Below, in pieces: positions 11,665 to 23,066 of a DNA stretch of 64,000 bases (positions are counted from its first letter, which is position 1; every line of letters begins with the position of its first letter). The position numbers and the translations under genes were made by a program. The stretch covers positions 2,542,001-2,606,000 of the forward strand of contig NC_091276.1 of the NCBI RefSeq assembly GCF_042100115.1. Reading direction: 5' to 3'. A model generated the notes under the pieces. It searched no databases and had not been told where the DNA came from. It saw only the letters and a list, made by a program, of their open reading frames with translations. Source of the DNA: Alternaria dauci (Eukaryota; Ascomycota; Dothideomycetes; Pleosporales; Pleosporaceae).

Positions 11665-13699
11665 ATGTCCGAGTTCATCGGGTTAGTCGCAGCTCTCCAA
11701 TTCGAGCTGGAGCTCTAGCTGACGTCGGACGCGTAGATCTCGCATTTCTCTCATCTCAAAGAGCGACATCCGGTTAGTTTGACACGGCGTTGCTTCATTG
11801 TGCGACGCGACTAACATCCCGCAGCTATGTCGGCACGCTCGTTGAGATCAACTCAGAAGCCTCCACAGTCTCATTAGACAATGTGCGCTCCTTTGGCACA
11901 GAGGGTCGCAAAGGCGGCAAAGACGAATACCCGCCATCAGACGTCGTATACGAGCAGATTGTCTTCCGAGGCAGCGACGTGAAGGATCTGCGCATCGAGG
12001 AGCCTGTCAAGGAAAAGGCCCAGCCTGCAATGCCCCAGGACCCAGCCATCATCGGAGTAAGTCTATGACAACACCCTGCTTTTTTCTTTTTTCGATGATG
12101 TAAAATTTTCGGATGTAAATCATTAAACCACCGAGAGCGCAAAACCGTGTGGATATTTTCCGTTGCCTTCCTTCTGAGATCCTTACCTACAATCTGTTCT
12201 TGTCACATTTTGTTGGAAGCAAAGCTGACGCGACGCATGCGCCACAGGTACAACAAGCCCAGTCGCGGCAAGAGGGTAGTCCACAAGACATTGCCGGTCG
12301 CCAACAACCGCCGCCGAATTTTCCTCAACCAGGTCAATTCCCGCCTGGTGGATATCCTCCGTTCGGTGGACCCGGTGGCCCTGGTGGTGCATACGGCAAC
12401 CGATTCGGTCCTCCGGGTGGTTTCCCTGGCGGTCCAGGTCCTTTCCCAGGTCCTGGAGGCCCACCAGGCGCGTTTGGCATGCCGCCGCCTCCATTTGGAG
12501 CTCCTCCAGGCTGGTTCCCCCCAGGCCAAGGCTTCCACCAGCCTCCTGGTCCGTTCTCACCGAACATGCCTATTGGCCCTCCCGGCTTGAACCAGAACCA
12601 ACCTCCACAAGGCCCACGAGGCCCGTCAGGTCCCCAAACAGGCAAGGACGAGAAGCCAGGTCAGCCACAGCAACCAAAGGTCGCCGAGGCGGATGGTGCG
12701 TCAGTCAAGCCACAACAAAAGAACGGCGCAAAGGCATCTGGCTCCACACCAACATCGGCTGCTGCAGGCAAGCAGGCTCCTCCGCCACCGGTCGACTCAA
12801 AGCCTGATGTTGCGGCTGCATTGGCACCACCTCACCCCAAGACGACTCAGCCGCCGTCCAAGGGTGGGCCCAAAGGTGGACGAATCATCCCCGCTGTGCC
12901 GATCCCAAGCCCGAGAGCAGCAAAGACGGCACCTCATACCCAAGAAGGGCCTGCTGCTTCTACCGCTCCCGTACAGATGCCCAGCGCCGCTCAGCAGCAG
13001 AATGCTACTCAGCTAGCAACTGCAGCTGTCGCCGAGGCCATGGCCAAGCTCAACCTCCAGAACAAGGGTCAGGCGCAAGGTCAACCACCAAGTCAGCCTC
13101 CTGTCTCGGATCCCATGAACAATCTGGCACAACAGGTGCAAGGCATGCGCGACCAGCAGAGCCGTCAGCACCCACCCCGTCAGCGAGGAACAGGCGAATT
13201 CCGCGGTCGAGGCGGAAGGGGAGGACGGGGTGGCGCTCATCCTCAACATCCCAAGATGGAGGTGCCCACAACCGATTTCGACTTTGAGTCGGCAAATGCA
13301 AAGTTCAACAAGCAGGACTTGATCAAGGAAGCCATTGCCTCTGGCTCTCCCATGGGCGATGCGCCAGCTGTTCCAGCTGTCGAGGCTGCATCCGCACAAA
13401 AGGAGGAGGTCGTCATCCCTGGCGGATCCATGTACGACAAGAGCTCTTTCTTCGACAACATCTCGAGCGAACTCAAGGATAGGGAAGAGGCTGCCATGCG
13501 TGGCCAGGAATTCAGGAGCCAGGAGCGCCAGAAGAACATGGAGACCTTTGGTCAGGGCAGCGTTGACGGGTTCCGTGGAGGTCGAGGACGTGGACGTGGC
13601 CGTGGACGCGGCCGCGGCTTTGGCGGCGGATACCGTGGTCGTGGTGGTGCGCCCCGGGGTCGTGGCGGCGCGGAGTTTGGTGCTCAGCCTGCCGCTTAA
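11665..13699 (+). CDS. SCD6: Scd6/Lsm14 family mRNA translation repressor
   Basis: Four exons: 11665-11681, 11737-11772, 11825-12056 and 12248-13699, giving 578 aa. The first two coding exons are only 17 and 36 nt. They restore the LSm start 'MSEFIGSRISLISKSDIRY' joined to 'VGTLVEINSEASTVSLDN', the Lsm14 N-terminal domain (residues 1-85). A Pro/Gly/Gln-rich linker follows. The FDF domain is near residue 434 ('TDFDFESANAKFNK'), the FFD box near 491 ('YDKSSFFDNISSE'), the TFG box just after ('RQKNMETFGQG'), and the C-terminus is RGG-rich. This is the full domain order of Scd6, which binds eIF4G and Dhh1/decapping factors in P-bodies and blocks translation initiation. The third intron is 191 bp. 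A 280-codon antisense open frame over the RGG region is a composition shadow. Confidence 0.93.
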
Positions 13700-14947
13700 T
13701 AGGCGGTTGAGGGCCCAGTGAATCCAAACCTCCAAAGCGGCGTTGCCTTGAATGGCTTCGCGCAGCTGCTCTTCCAGCGATCTCATTCTGTGTTTTGTTT
13801 TCAGTTTCAGCACTGCGAGCGTGTCTTTTGTGTGTCTTGTTCTGTCATCATCCACCCCACCCCATCCACAGCTCCATGGGCGTGGCTACGACTTTGAATG
13901 TTCTTTTTTTTCTGGCGGCGTGTCTAGTGGCCGTCATTGTATTTGTAGATCTGGAGGGGAGGTAAAAGTCCGGAACACTTGGGGTGGGAGATTATTTAGG
14001 AGGATGGTACAGGGAAGGCCTGACTGAAGTCAAAGGCAATAGGCATACGTGCTATGATGATGAATGAAGATTATGAAGACTTGATCTACATCTTTGTTTG
14101 GTTTGGCTTGGTTCTGTTGTGAATGAATGTGAGGGAGGTGAAGTTTTATGGCTGCTACGGTACTGCTTGTACAGGGAGGTTTTGTTTTCCTTGTCAAGAG
14201 CTACTGGCTGCTGTTGAAGCTCCCTTCTGCTACAGGGCCCCAAGTCTGGCCAGAGTGGAAGAGCGTTAACGTGTGCCTTGCAGTTCGCAGCGATACAAAG
14301 AGCTTGCATTAGCGGGATGCGTACTGTGTTCGATCGATCAGGATGTTAGTTTTCTGCTGTTTGAAACCAAACACCACGCTAGAGACGGGGATACGAGGAA
14401 AGGAATTACGGGAGCTCTTGGGTAGCTGGCTGTAGCATGTAATTGCACAAGAGACGGTCAGTCTGTGGATGTTGTTGGTACTCAAGCAGTTAAAGTTGGA
14501 GGCACGGAAAGCTCTTTAACGACGACAGACAGAGCGAGAAGGGAGAAGTGATAGTGGGGAAGCAGAAAGCGGAGGGAATAGACAAAGACAATAAACTCAT
14601 CATGTGGAAGGAATGTGAAGCAAAAAGATGGTATACGTAACATGGACGAGGAGAGGCAGGAGGCAGTCTTAGATGGGGGCTGATAAGTTCAATTTGGCCT
14701 GATGTCGCAGCACTCTAGGAAGAAACCATTGTCCTTGTACTTGTTCGATGTCTTTACAAGAGCCCGGGGTGCTATTAGAATCCCAGAATCCGCGCTCAGA
14801 TAATGATACTATCTAAATATGTTGCACAACTCCTTACGTTGTTTCGCACCTGTCTTTCCTGGACGCCCTTTGCAGTCTCGTCGTACCCGTGCTGCCCACT
14901 TCTTCACCACTCGCAAGTAGCCGAGAGGTCTTTCATAGCTGCGTGTC
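13700..14947. other. Convergent spacer, SCD6 and F-box copy C
   Basis: 1.25 kb holding the 3' UTR of SCD6 and of the minus-strand F-box gene. The open frames are short and lack family features. No RNA gene or repeat was seen. Confidence 0.5.
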
Positions 14948-16634
14948 TCAAGTCGGGACAAGGATTGGAAACTCAGCTGGAAGTATCGGAACAGCAACGA
15001 TGTCTTCTTGACCGTTCATGGTACGGGTCACGCCATACTTGTAGTAGTACCGAGGCCATTGATGCCCATTTTCATCGGAAACAGGTCGTTCAGCAATGTT
15101 CACATGTTCCGGCGCCATGGCTAGAGCTCTGATGTTGGACCCATGCCCAGCGAGTAGACGAAAGACTTCTGTAGCGAATGCCTGCATGATTGCTTGTGAG
15201 GTATATATGTGCTTCTCTGGAAGGCTGACCCACTGCAGGCTATTCGGGTTTGGATTCATCCCGTAATCGATGCTGGGTGCTGTGAAAATCCGTAGTGTCT
15301 CGAGATTTTGGTGCTTCGCGATAGGAATCTGGTCCGCTTATTAATGACTGGCTTATGCGTGTGAGTTTCTCACGTACCAGTAGAGACTCCACTTCATTCA
15401 GAACATAGTCACCGTCATATTGCTTGAACAGCTTGAGCTTTGCACCAAGATGTCGAGCGTGACCAAGGTTGATCGGGCAGAAGTTGATTGCCAAGTGGAC
15501 AAGGTTTGGCGCCTGTGCCAGGAGCTGATCAAGCTCAAAGCCGGTGTGGTGCCGATCTTGCATCCCAGATGAAGCTGCTAGAGCAAGACGTTTCAATGAA
15601 TTTCCGTGTCCAGCCAGGCATGCTACGTCGATCAAACGCCCTTTACCAGTATCTAGCCAAAGCCTTTTTAGTGACGAAGTGGATCTCAGCAGAGTTTCGA
15701 TCGCTTGTACGGCCGCGTCCGAGGGAGTCGCCCAGGGATCGAGTATTATCTTTAGCTTTCTCAGGGCAGGTACTCGCGAAGCGCCTGGAGCGAGAGCAGT
15801 AAGAAAGGCTCCAACGCTGCGACATTGAACGACAGAAAGTTCGCGTAGAGTTGATAAATCAATGACAGTGAATAGCGAAGCAGGATGCGTCTTGAGATTC
15901 AGCTGAAATAACTGAAGGCAGTTCAGCTGCAGATTCTGACCGGCTGCTCCTGGTGCTCCAAATGCATCATGTCCATGCGAGTCACGGAAGGAGAACTCGT
16001 GAAAGTAGCCCTTCAAACTCAGGGCCTTGAGCTTTGGTGTATTCTTGAAAAGATAGGCGTTGTTCTCGTACACGGTATCGTTCCTGTAGATGATGGGAAT
16101 TTGAAGCTTTCGAATGTTTCGTAACATAGGCGTGACCCATGAGCCATGGATGGCGAGATTGGGGCTGAAATATGAGCTGGTGTTCAAAGCCACATGCCGA
16201 AGCTGAAGTGTTTGGAGTGTTTGCTGGGATTGTAGAATGCTCAGCAACGTCGGCACACTGATAGCAGTGTCGAATCTGATCTTTGAAAGACAGTTTCTAG
16301 GGAGAGCGCCAATGATGAGCTTGAAAGCAATCCCAAATTCGGAAGCCATAACAAACTCCATGTTGTTGTCCAGTTCGGTGGAGACGTTGACAATACGCAC
16401 ATGGGCAAGGACTCCGTTATCTGGTTTCAGCAAACAAGCCAGCTCTCCTGGTAAGGTGGTTGCGATTCTCAGTGTAAGTTTTTCCCAGAGGATAGGCGCC
16501 ATTAGATCTCTCCAAACGCGACTCACAAGGCAAGCCGATTTTCTGTGGTTGCTTTGGAGGAGATGACGAAAGACTGCCACCTTCATCTCAGTGGGGAGGG
16601 CGGAGAACGTCGGGGCGATACTGGGTTCAGCCAT
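14948..16634 (-). CDS. F-box-like/LRR protein, family copy C
   Basis: Exons 16634-15378 and 15328-14948; the 49-bp intron (GTACGT...CAG) is phase 0 and sits at the same place as the terminal intron of copies A, B and D. The product is 545 aa. F-box-like head: 'FSALPTEMKVAVFRHLL' then 'ACLVSRVWRDLMAPILWEK'. The middle has irregular LRRs, including 'LAGHGNSLKRLAL', which corresponds to the HGNTLR motif of copies D and E. The last exon encodes the family module with 'EVFRLLAGHGSNIRAL', 'GHQWPRYYYKYG' and 'DIVAVPIL'. It lacks the first intron of copies A, D and E. The truncated remnant at 20816-21398 is most like this copy. Confidence 0.85.
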
Positions 16635-17882
16635 CGCAGTGGATAGTGGCGCTGGTTGTTGGAGATGCGGAAGAACGCCTGACGTGGTCTGGAGAGCAGA
16701 GTGTGGTGTATTGTTGGCACTTCTGGGAGGGTCAGTTTGCTCTTTTTGACTGGGCGGGCCGTGCGTATGCTGGTTAGCGCACTTTTCTCGTCAGTCACCT
16801 TCAGTGAAGGCAGATATAGTGCCCTAAAGGTAATTGTGGTGTTTTGGATGATATGCCAATAACGTGAAACACGGGGATGAAGCAGAGCGCTGCACTTGCA
16901 CATTTCAGGTGCAATTCGAGGAATTGATAAAAGCTCAACAATTATTGCAAATCTGCTCATGACCATAGTATTATGTGCAGTGAATGGCCGAATGAAGCAG
17001 TGCTAGTGACGGTTCGAGGACTCTCTAAAGCCTACTTAGGATGATAAGTGGCATCTTGCACATACTCACTCAAGGTTGCATCAACATGAATCTTTTACTA
17101 GCCACAGGCTTGAACCTGTGTCGTACTTCAGCATGCTATTTCCTGGAGTATCATAGAATCTAAAGGACGGGTTGTCCAAATGCACTCATCTTCGGAGCCG
17201 CTTCCAGTTGTAGACGAAATAAGGTGCTACCCTTCCCAACCATGAAATATCGCACAACGATCTTTGAGGGTGGAAAGGGCATCTCGCGATTCCCTTTAGA
17301 GTGTATCTCGTGGTTCAATAATGGACAAAACGATGTGGTGTAAGAAGATACGGAGATGGTTCTAGCAAGCGCCATGATGTCGATGTACGACGGATGACGT
17401 GGGCGCAGAAGGTCCGGCTACGGTCCGGGAACTAGCTCCTTCGTAAAATGGGCACCAACTCCAAAAATAGCACACCAAGACAATACCCCGACTTCAAGCT
17501 CTCCTGGCCGGGCACCAGCCTCGTATTTGCGCCACTACTGGTATATAGGATGACGTTTTGTAGGGCTCAACAGCGCAACTTGGCCACCAAGTGGTGATCC
17601 TCAACTGAGATCGGCAGCCTGCGGGCCTTTTCGGCGGCGCGCTTGGAGACACCAGTGACACCTCACGCGGCGAAATATCCGACGGAGAATAGGAGTCGGT
17701 ACGCTCGGATCTTGAATATAACGTTCATGGAAACGAATGCCGCAAGATGCGCAATATAAAAGGCAGATGGCCCACGGTAATACATTCGATACACAAGCAA
17801 ACTTCAACCTAACGAAAACCTACCACAACAAATTTATCTCCCATACACCCAGCCCGCCGACTCACAACACAGAACCATCAAC
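16635..17882. other. Divergent promoter region, F-box copy C and small secreted protein
   Basis: 1.25 kb without a supportable gene. The right end carries the TATA box and leader of the secreted-protein gene. The remainder shows only short, non-familial open frames. Confidence 0.5.
17755..17762 (+). promoter_or_regulatory. TATA box of the small secreted protein gene
   Basis: TATAAAAG, 128 bp upstream of the ATG at 17883, followed by a CA-rich leader without ATG. The spacing fits a fungal core promoter of a regulated, strongly expressed gene. Confidence 0.6.
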
Positions 17883-18442
17883 ATGGTCTCCTTCACAACT
17901 CTGCTCGCGTTCGCTGCTGGCGCTGTCCACGCCACTCCTGTCACAACTCAGCCACCGGCGATCCCATCAAACTGGACATGGCACGTTGAGGGATGGTCGG
18001 CCGGCTGCGCACGCAGCGGCTGCTACTACGACTTCAACGTCTCGGTACCCACCATCGAGGGCTTCGCTCTCGGTGCCAAGGCATACTGCTCCGGTTATGA
18101 GAACGGCTGGTACCGCAAGGGCAACTGGTACGCACCATGCCGCATCTTGGAGGGTGTCAACACTGGTATCTCTGCCAAGTTCAGTGAGAGGACTAGCGAC
18201 ACCAGTGGCTCCCCAGAAGAGATCTTGTTGAGCTTTGAGAAGCTTCCCTACGAACCCTTGAACGCGTAAGTCTCCCTTGTATATTCCTAGTATTCTCCAG
18301 GAAACATGAACATGTGACTAACGAATGGACTTGCAGGCCTGGATACAACTACACCGGTTCTCACAAGGCGATCTACAATCAGTTCAACGCACCAGCGCAG
18401 GAATTTGACGTCACGCCCACTACGGTGACTGTGGTCTTGTAA
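17883..18442 (+). CDS. Small secreted cysteine-containing protein
   Basis: Exons 17883-18265 and 18337-18442; a 71-bp intron splits an Ala codon. The product is 162 aa. A clear signal peptide (residues 1-17, cut after AVHA) precedes a mature chain with four cysteines in two pairs: 'AGCARSGCYYDF' and 'AYCSG...YAPCRIL'. The chain is rich in Trp/Tyr/Gly, with two Asn-linked glycosylation sites near its start. The size, secretion and even cysteine number resemble secreted effector or allergen-like proteins of Pleosporales, but I do not recognise a named family. A TATA box and CA-rich leader suggest tightly regulated expression. Confidence 0.8.
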
Positions 18443-19304
18443 AGAAATCGTTATCCATCTAGTCTAATTGTTTAATCTTCCTGAAATTTACCATTTCGAT
18501 CCATACGTCCAACTTTCTTATATTTTATACATGTTTCATACTGGTTCCTGGTGCTCGTAGAAGGCGGGAAACATCATCCTGCTGCAAGAGCAAACAAGCT
18601 GCGTGCCAGATTGTTCATCTCTTCCCTTGCCCGATGAGCATCGTGTAGACTTGATGTTGATATATAACTCTGAGAGGACTAGAGTCGCGAAACAGGCGTA
18701 CGAGAAGTATATGAAGAGTGTGACACTGAAGCTAACCACCTTTGTGAATCCGGAGTGCATTGATAGAGACTGCGACATCTGGGTTGAACGATTTGGTAGG
18801 CGGGGAACGGAACATCAAATGTACGTATGAACTGGCCCCTTTATCGTCAAGTCAAAGATCATACATCCACTGTATGTGCTGAATCCGCCAGGTGTGGCTC
18901 CAATATCGAGTCTTTTTCTTACAGTAGTATGCAATTCCATTGCGTTTTTAAGAAGTTCAAACGACCACAAAATTTTCGAGGTTGCAGTAGACATCCCGCG
19001 TCGTGGAAGAATATTACTAAAGCATCTGTTCTCCCCAGACCTTTTGCAACGTTGTCATTTTCTCCGGTTGTGTTCGTCACTGGAGGAGGCAAGCCCCTGG
19101 GCCGACCGCTGTAGGGGCTCATAGAGGAGAAACTACGTCGCCTAACCTTGGAGAAGGAAAAGATCAGTGGGCTTGCGTCGGCTCCTACTCCCAAATCTTT
19201 CAACGACTAAAAACTTGTCGTGCTGCGTCAACACACCTGGGCAGGATTCTAAAGCACCTCCCCGTATCAGTTCATCTAGGACTCTTGCTCGATTTACCCC
19301 TACC
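18443..19304. other. Spacer between secreted protein and deuterolysin genes
   Basis: 862 bp. It holds the 3' UTR of the secreted-protein gene and the promoter of the protease gene. Nothing else was recognised. Confidence 0.5.
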
Positions 19305-20604
19305 ATGAAGTTGTTTACTAACAAACTAATCGCCGTCTTGGCCTTCCTTTCATACACGATTGCCGCTTCTGTCAATATGTTGCAAACAGAAGGTCCTCTC
19401 AACGTTCAGCTGGCCGCTTCCGGGGACACCGTGGTTAAGATGACCATTACCAACATCGGCGACACCACTTTGAACCTTCTCAGCACCGGAACTCTTCTCG
19501 ACGAAACACTGCCCGTCAAGCGGATTACGTTGTACTCGAACAGTAGTTGTAAGTGGCAAAGTCATTTCCCAACTCCCTGATCAAGAGCAATCACAAGCAA
19601 TACTTGGCTCACCGACGCCTCTATGGAAGCCATGGTCCTTCAAGACCAGGCTACACCGACATTATCATACTAGCCAGTCTTGGAAGTGAGTTGTCGCTGA
19701 CGAAAACTTAGCTAAGAGGGTACCATTTGAGGGTATCGCAATTCAGCTTGACACAAGCGTCTTATCTGTCGATAATTTCTTCATCCTGGAATCCGGAAGC
19801 AGGAAAGAGTTTGCTATCGACGCTGCTGCATTACACAACCTGAGCAGTGGTGGAAGTTTCGACGTATTCGCCAACGGCATGTTACCATACGCCAACGAGA
19901 ACTCCACCGAGCTTGTGGGCGTCTTGAGATACGACTCGAACAGACTCAGCATCTCCGTCGATGGTAAAAGGGCAGCCGCAGTCCACGAGTCACCAGTGAA
20001 ACGCTCTTATGTTCCCCGGCGTATATGCGATACAACATGTCACGAGGCAATTCGGATAGCCCTGCGGAATTGCAAAGAGCTGGCGTCCGGTGCCGCGACA
20101 GCAGCCGAAGCCGGAGACAGCAGGCTAATCACGTTCTTCAAATCATCATCGAAAAGGGTCAGAGATCAGGTCTCTACTCGGATGAGGGCAGTTGCAAAGG
20201 AATGCAATACCTGGTCATCGAGAACGATGTCATCTTATGGAGGCCGGACAGATGAAATCTGCTCGCTGGGCAACATATCTATGTACGCTTACAATTGGGC
20301 GGGGTCGAGCTACATCACGTACTGTGAATTATTCCTTACAGGATCTCCCGCTGCTTCAAGAGACTGCAAACGACTCGATCAAGGAACCACGGTTTTGGAT
20401 GAAATGAAGCATGCTCAGAACGTTTTCAGCCCAGGCACGGAGGACCATACATACGGATTCGATACGACGGTTCAGCTTTCGACCGATCGGGCACTGGAAA
20501 ATGCAGATTCATATGCGCTGTTCGCACACTGTAAGTTCACGCCTCATCGCGTAGTCTATGCTAACTATTCTGCAGTTGTGTACCTAGGCTGCGTGGCGTA
20601 CTAA
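19305..20604 (+). CDS. Deuterolysin-family (M35) metallopeptidase with altered zinc motif
   Basis: Exons 19305-19548, 19712-20530 and 20576-20604, giving 363 aa. Introns are 163 and 45 bp; the second is a multiple of three with no stop. A signal peptide (about residues 1-20) is followed by the typical deuterolysin propeptide ('VKMTITNIGDTTLNLL', 'GTLLDETLPVKRI', 'VPFEGI') and a mature domain ending 'DSYALFAHFVYLGC'. In this family zinc is bound by HExxH plus the Asp of GTxD. Here the motif reads D311-E-M-K-H315, so the first His is Asp (codon GAT), while GTED at 323-326 and the YG at 329-330 are intact. The protein is otherwise complete, so it may be a secreted but catalytically impaired member. 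It lies next to a small secreted protein gene. Confidence 0.88.
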
Positions 20605-20815
20605 GGAAGACATGGGAGGCTTTCAAGAAGGAATTGAGATTACGTATGTGAGTGTGGAAGGCTGTATACTACCTAGGTAGCAGAGGCTGTAAAAGCATCG
20701 AGTTATTATTCCTCAAGTTATAAGCCTTGGTTGATTACTGTCAACAAGTAAGAAGAAACTTTCTCCGTTAGAACTCAATTCCGCTTGGTGCCTTCTCTAG
20801 TACCTGTCCAGCTCC
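20605..20815. other. 3' flank of the deuterolysin gene
   Basis: Short spacer with no recognised element. Confidence 0.4.
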
Positions 20816-21398
20816 TCACGCGTGTTCTATGAATATATCGATTTCGGTCAGATTGGGGCCCGGCGATATGTGTGTTGCGAGTGCTGTCAGAAATGGTCCG
20901 ACGTTGCTACAGTCGTACAGTGAGAGCGGTTGTAGGCAAGCGAACTCTACGTAGTAAAATGCCTTGTTCGCAGGGATATATAGGCAAATCGAGGTACAGT
21001 GGTCTGGAGTGCGAGAACTGAAGCTGCTGCATTGTAACATCAGTAGGTGATCCACGACAAGCTTTGCAGTCGAGCAAAATATTGAGAGAAGGCGTCTCCC
21101 TTAATTTTACTCCGTCGCCTTCAACAAACGAATCGCGAAGTTCTAAGCTTTTCTAATCATGTTTGCACTGTTTTGGTATGTATGATCACCGAAGCCGATA
21201 TGAACTCCGAGCTGTTTCAACTCGCGTAGCGCGGCAGAAACCAAAGATCCATACGTGACTATCCCGAGGCATGCATTTGCGTCTTCGCTCGCTTTCGTAC
21301 GTATCGCGGGTTGTGAGACGAAAGGAGGTGTTCGCAATCAAGGGGCAGCCAGACCGCGTGCAGATCGAGGCTTTCGTGGTTTGCTGCGAGGCCACTTA
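20816..21398 (-). pseudogene. Truncated, frameshifted F-box/LRR paralogue
   Basis: Broken minus-strand coding matter resembling the middle of copy C. Reading downward, 'SQQTTKASI' then 'ANTSFR' (about 21385-21310) match 'SQQTLQTLQ' and 'NTSSYF' of copy C. 'YGSLVSAALRELKQL' then 'DHTYQNSAN' (about 21270-21155) match 'HGSWVTPMLRNIRKL' then 'DTVYENNAY'. 'SLYDCSNVGPFLTALA' (about 20940-20880) matches 'SVVQCRSVGAFLTALA'. The pieces lie in different frames with stops between them. The 5' part (F-box) and the terminal module are missing. The upstream end coincides with the left end of the inverted-repeat element at 21399, so insertion may have removed or separated it. The match was judged by eye. 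Confidence 0.7.
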
Positions 21399-22108
21399 CC
21401 GTATCCGTGCACTTAATGCCCGCCGTCAGTCAATGCCCGCGTTTTACTAGTAAAAGTAGAAACTTCTAAAGGCTATAACTTCTTTAATATTTAATATTTT
21501 TAGAAGATTTCTTAATATTTATAATCTAAAAAGCTAGCTCTATAGCTTTACTATATTATTTAGGTACTAAGTAGCTTAGTTAGCTAGATATAAAAGTACT
21601 ATATAAAATAAACTTTTTAATTAAAAGCTATTTTAAAAATTTAAATAGATAAAAACCTTTATATACTATATTATATATTAAACTTTAAATAGTAACTAAG
21701 AAATATAAAGTAGATAAAGAGCTATACTAGAAAATCTATTTTTCACGCTAAAATTTAGCGTAAAAATACTTTTATAGCTAATAACTTTTTTAATACTTAA
21801 TATTTTTAGAATATAATTTTATATTTAGAATCTAGAAGCTTAGCTCTATAAATATATAATAAAATTATAATTTAATATATCTTATTTTAAAAGCTAACTT
21901 TTATATAGTAATCTATTATCTCTAGAAGTAAGCTATATTATATAATATTTTTATTATATATTTATAGAGCTAAGCTTCTAGATTCTAAATATTAAGAAAT
22001 CTTCTAAAAATATTAAATATTAAAGAAGTTATAGCCTTTAGAAGTTTCTACTTTTACTAGTAAAACGTGGGCATTGACCGACGGCGGGCATTGAGTGCAC
22101 GGATACGG
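21399..22108. mobile_element. AT-rich element with ~146-bp terminal inverted repeats (MITE-like, RIP-like decay)
   Basis: The ends read CCGTATCCGTGCAC... and ...GTGCACGGATACGG, each flanked by TA (21397-21398 and 22109-22110), as for a Tc1/mariner-type target duplication. The left arm (21399-21544) and right arm (21963-22108) are inverted copies, with three transitions in the outer 45 bp, a long identical middle and more differences near the inner edge. The interior is extremely AT-rich with no open frame, while the outer 45 bp keep normal GC. A second, diverged inverted pair lies inside (about 21745-21850 and 21935-22000), with a small palindrome at 21747-21761. No transposase is encoded, so it is non-autonomous. 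The composition suggests repeat-induced point mutation. Confidence 0.85.
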
Positions 22109-22110
22109 TA

Positions 22111-22800
22111 GCTCTCCATTAGTATATACCGAGGTACCTCCACACACTTCCCTTGAAGCCACAACGCCGCCAGGCTTCTTCTCTGTTGTCAGATAGGTGA
22201 CGTGATCATCGCGCCCGTACCTATGAATGCCTGGATGCTCGATCTTCTCGGCCAGCCCGCAGGCAATGTGACGAACCCTGGCGGGATCATCGGAGCTCTT
22301 GCACGCCATGGAAGACAGTGAACAGAAATTTCGTGCAGCACGCGATGGCCGTATGAGCCATGGGAGGTGGATCGCTAGACATGTCGCCGCTGGGGTGCGA
22401 GTTACCCGAGGATACTAGGTCAATTCGAGTACGTAAGATCCCTTCGGAAAGACCGCTGCCGCACTCGTGAAACATGGGACACGAACTCTTCAGACGATTG
22501 CTTGGAGTTTCTTCAACCCTCGATGCCTCATAGAGTAAGATGCGGCGAGGACTATATGGATGACGTAGGACTCTATCGCAGAACGTGGAACGCCCACAAT
22601 CCGAACACCTTTCTCCTGGCAAACACCCGCGCATCATTGTCACAGCCATCGCAAATAAGAGCGAGCACACAGTAGGGGTGACTTCCACGCCTATACCAAG
22701 AACGGTATGCATGGATACTTACCCGCATGTTGTGAATCACGTCTCGTCTTGTGTCGTTGATCCAAAGCACTCGTACGTTGTGGCGAGGCGAACCTTATGA
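22111..22800 (-). pseudogene. Possible decayed zinc-finger (ZZ-like) coding remnant
   Basis: Minus-strand text contains 'ICDGCDNDARVFARR' (about 22655-22610) and, in the next frame, 'ERCSDCGRSTFCDRV' (about 22620-22575). Joined by a frameshift these give a Cys pattern like a ZZ-type finger. A GTAAGT...TAG stretch just upstream (about 22722-22690) could be an old intron. Other frames continue to 22013-22309 without stop but also without family features. This is weak and based on cysteine spacing alone; chance is possible. Confidence 0.25.
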
Positions 22801-23066
22801 ACCGGAAGACCATCCACTAGACCACCGAATGGCGATCTGCACTGCATTACATTGAGATGCTCACGTAAATGCTGCTACATGCAGTCAGCACAAGGTGCAT
22901 GATCACTCACATAGCTGTTTATCTGCGTAGGCATTTGGCGGAAGAGGATAATAGCCCCACTAAGGCCGTGGCGCATAGATTCCACACGATGGAGATTTGA
23001 CTTGCTGCTCACGACATTTCGTGTCTATATTACAAATAAATGCTTCTTCCTTCATCAAATCAGCAA
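22801..23066. other. Spacer upstream of tRNA-Asp
   Basis: No gene recognised. Confidence 0.4.

Noticed and set aside
13013..13855. 280-codon open frame antisense to SCD6
   Set aside because: It is produced by the Gly/Arg/Gln-rich codons of SCD6 on the other strand and runs into its 3' UTR. No family features.
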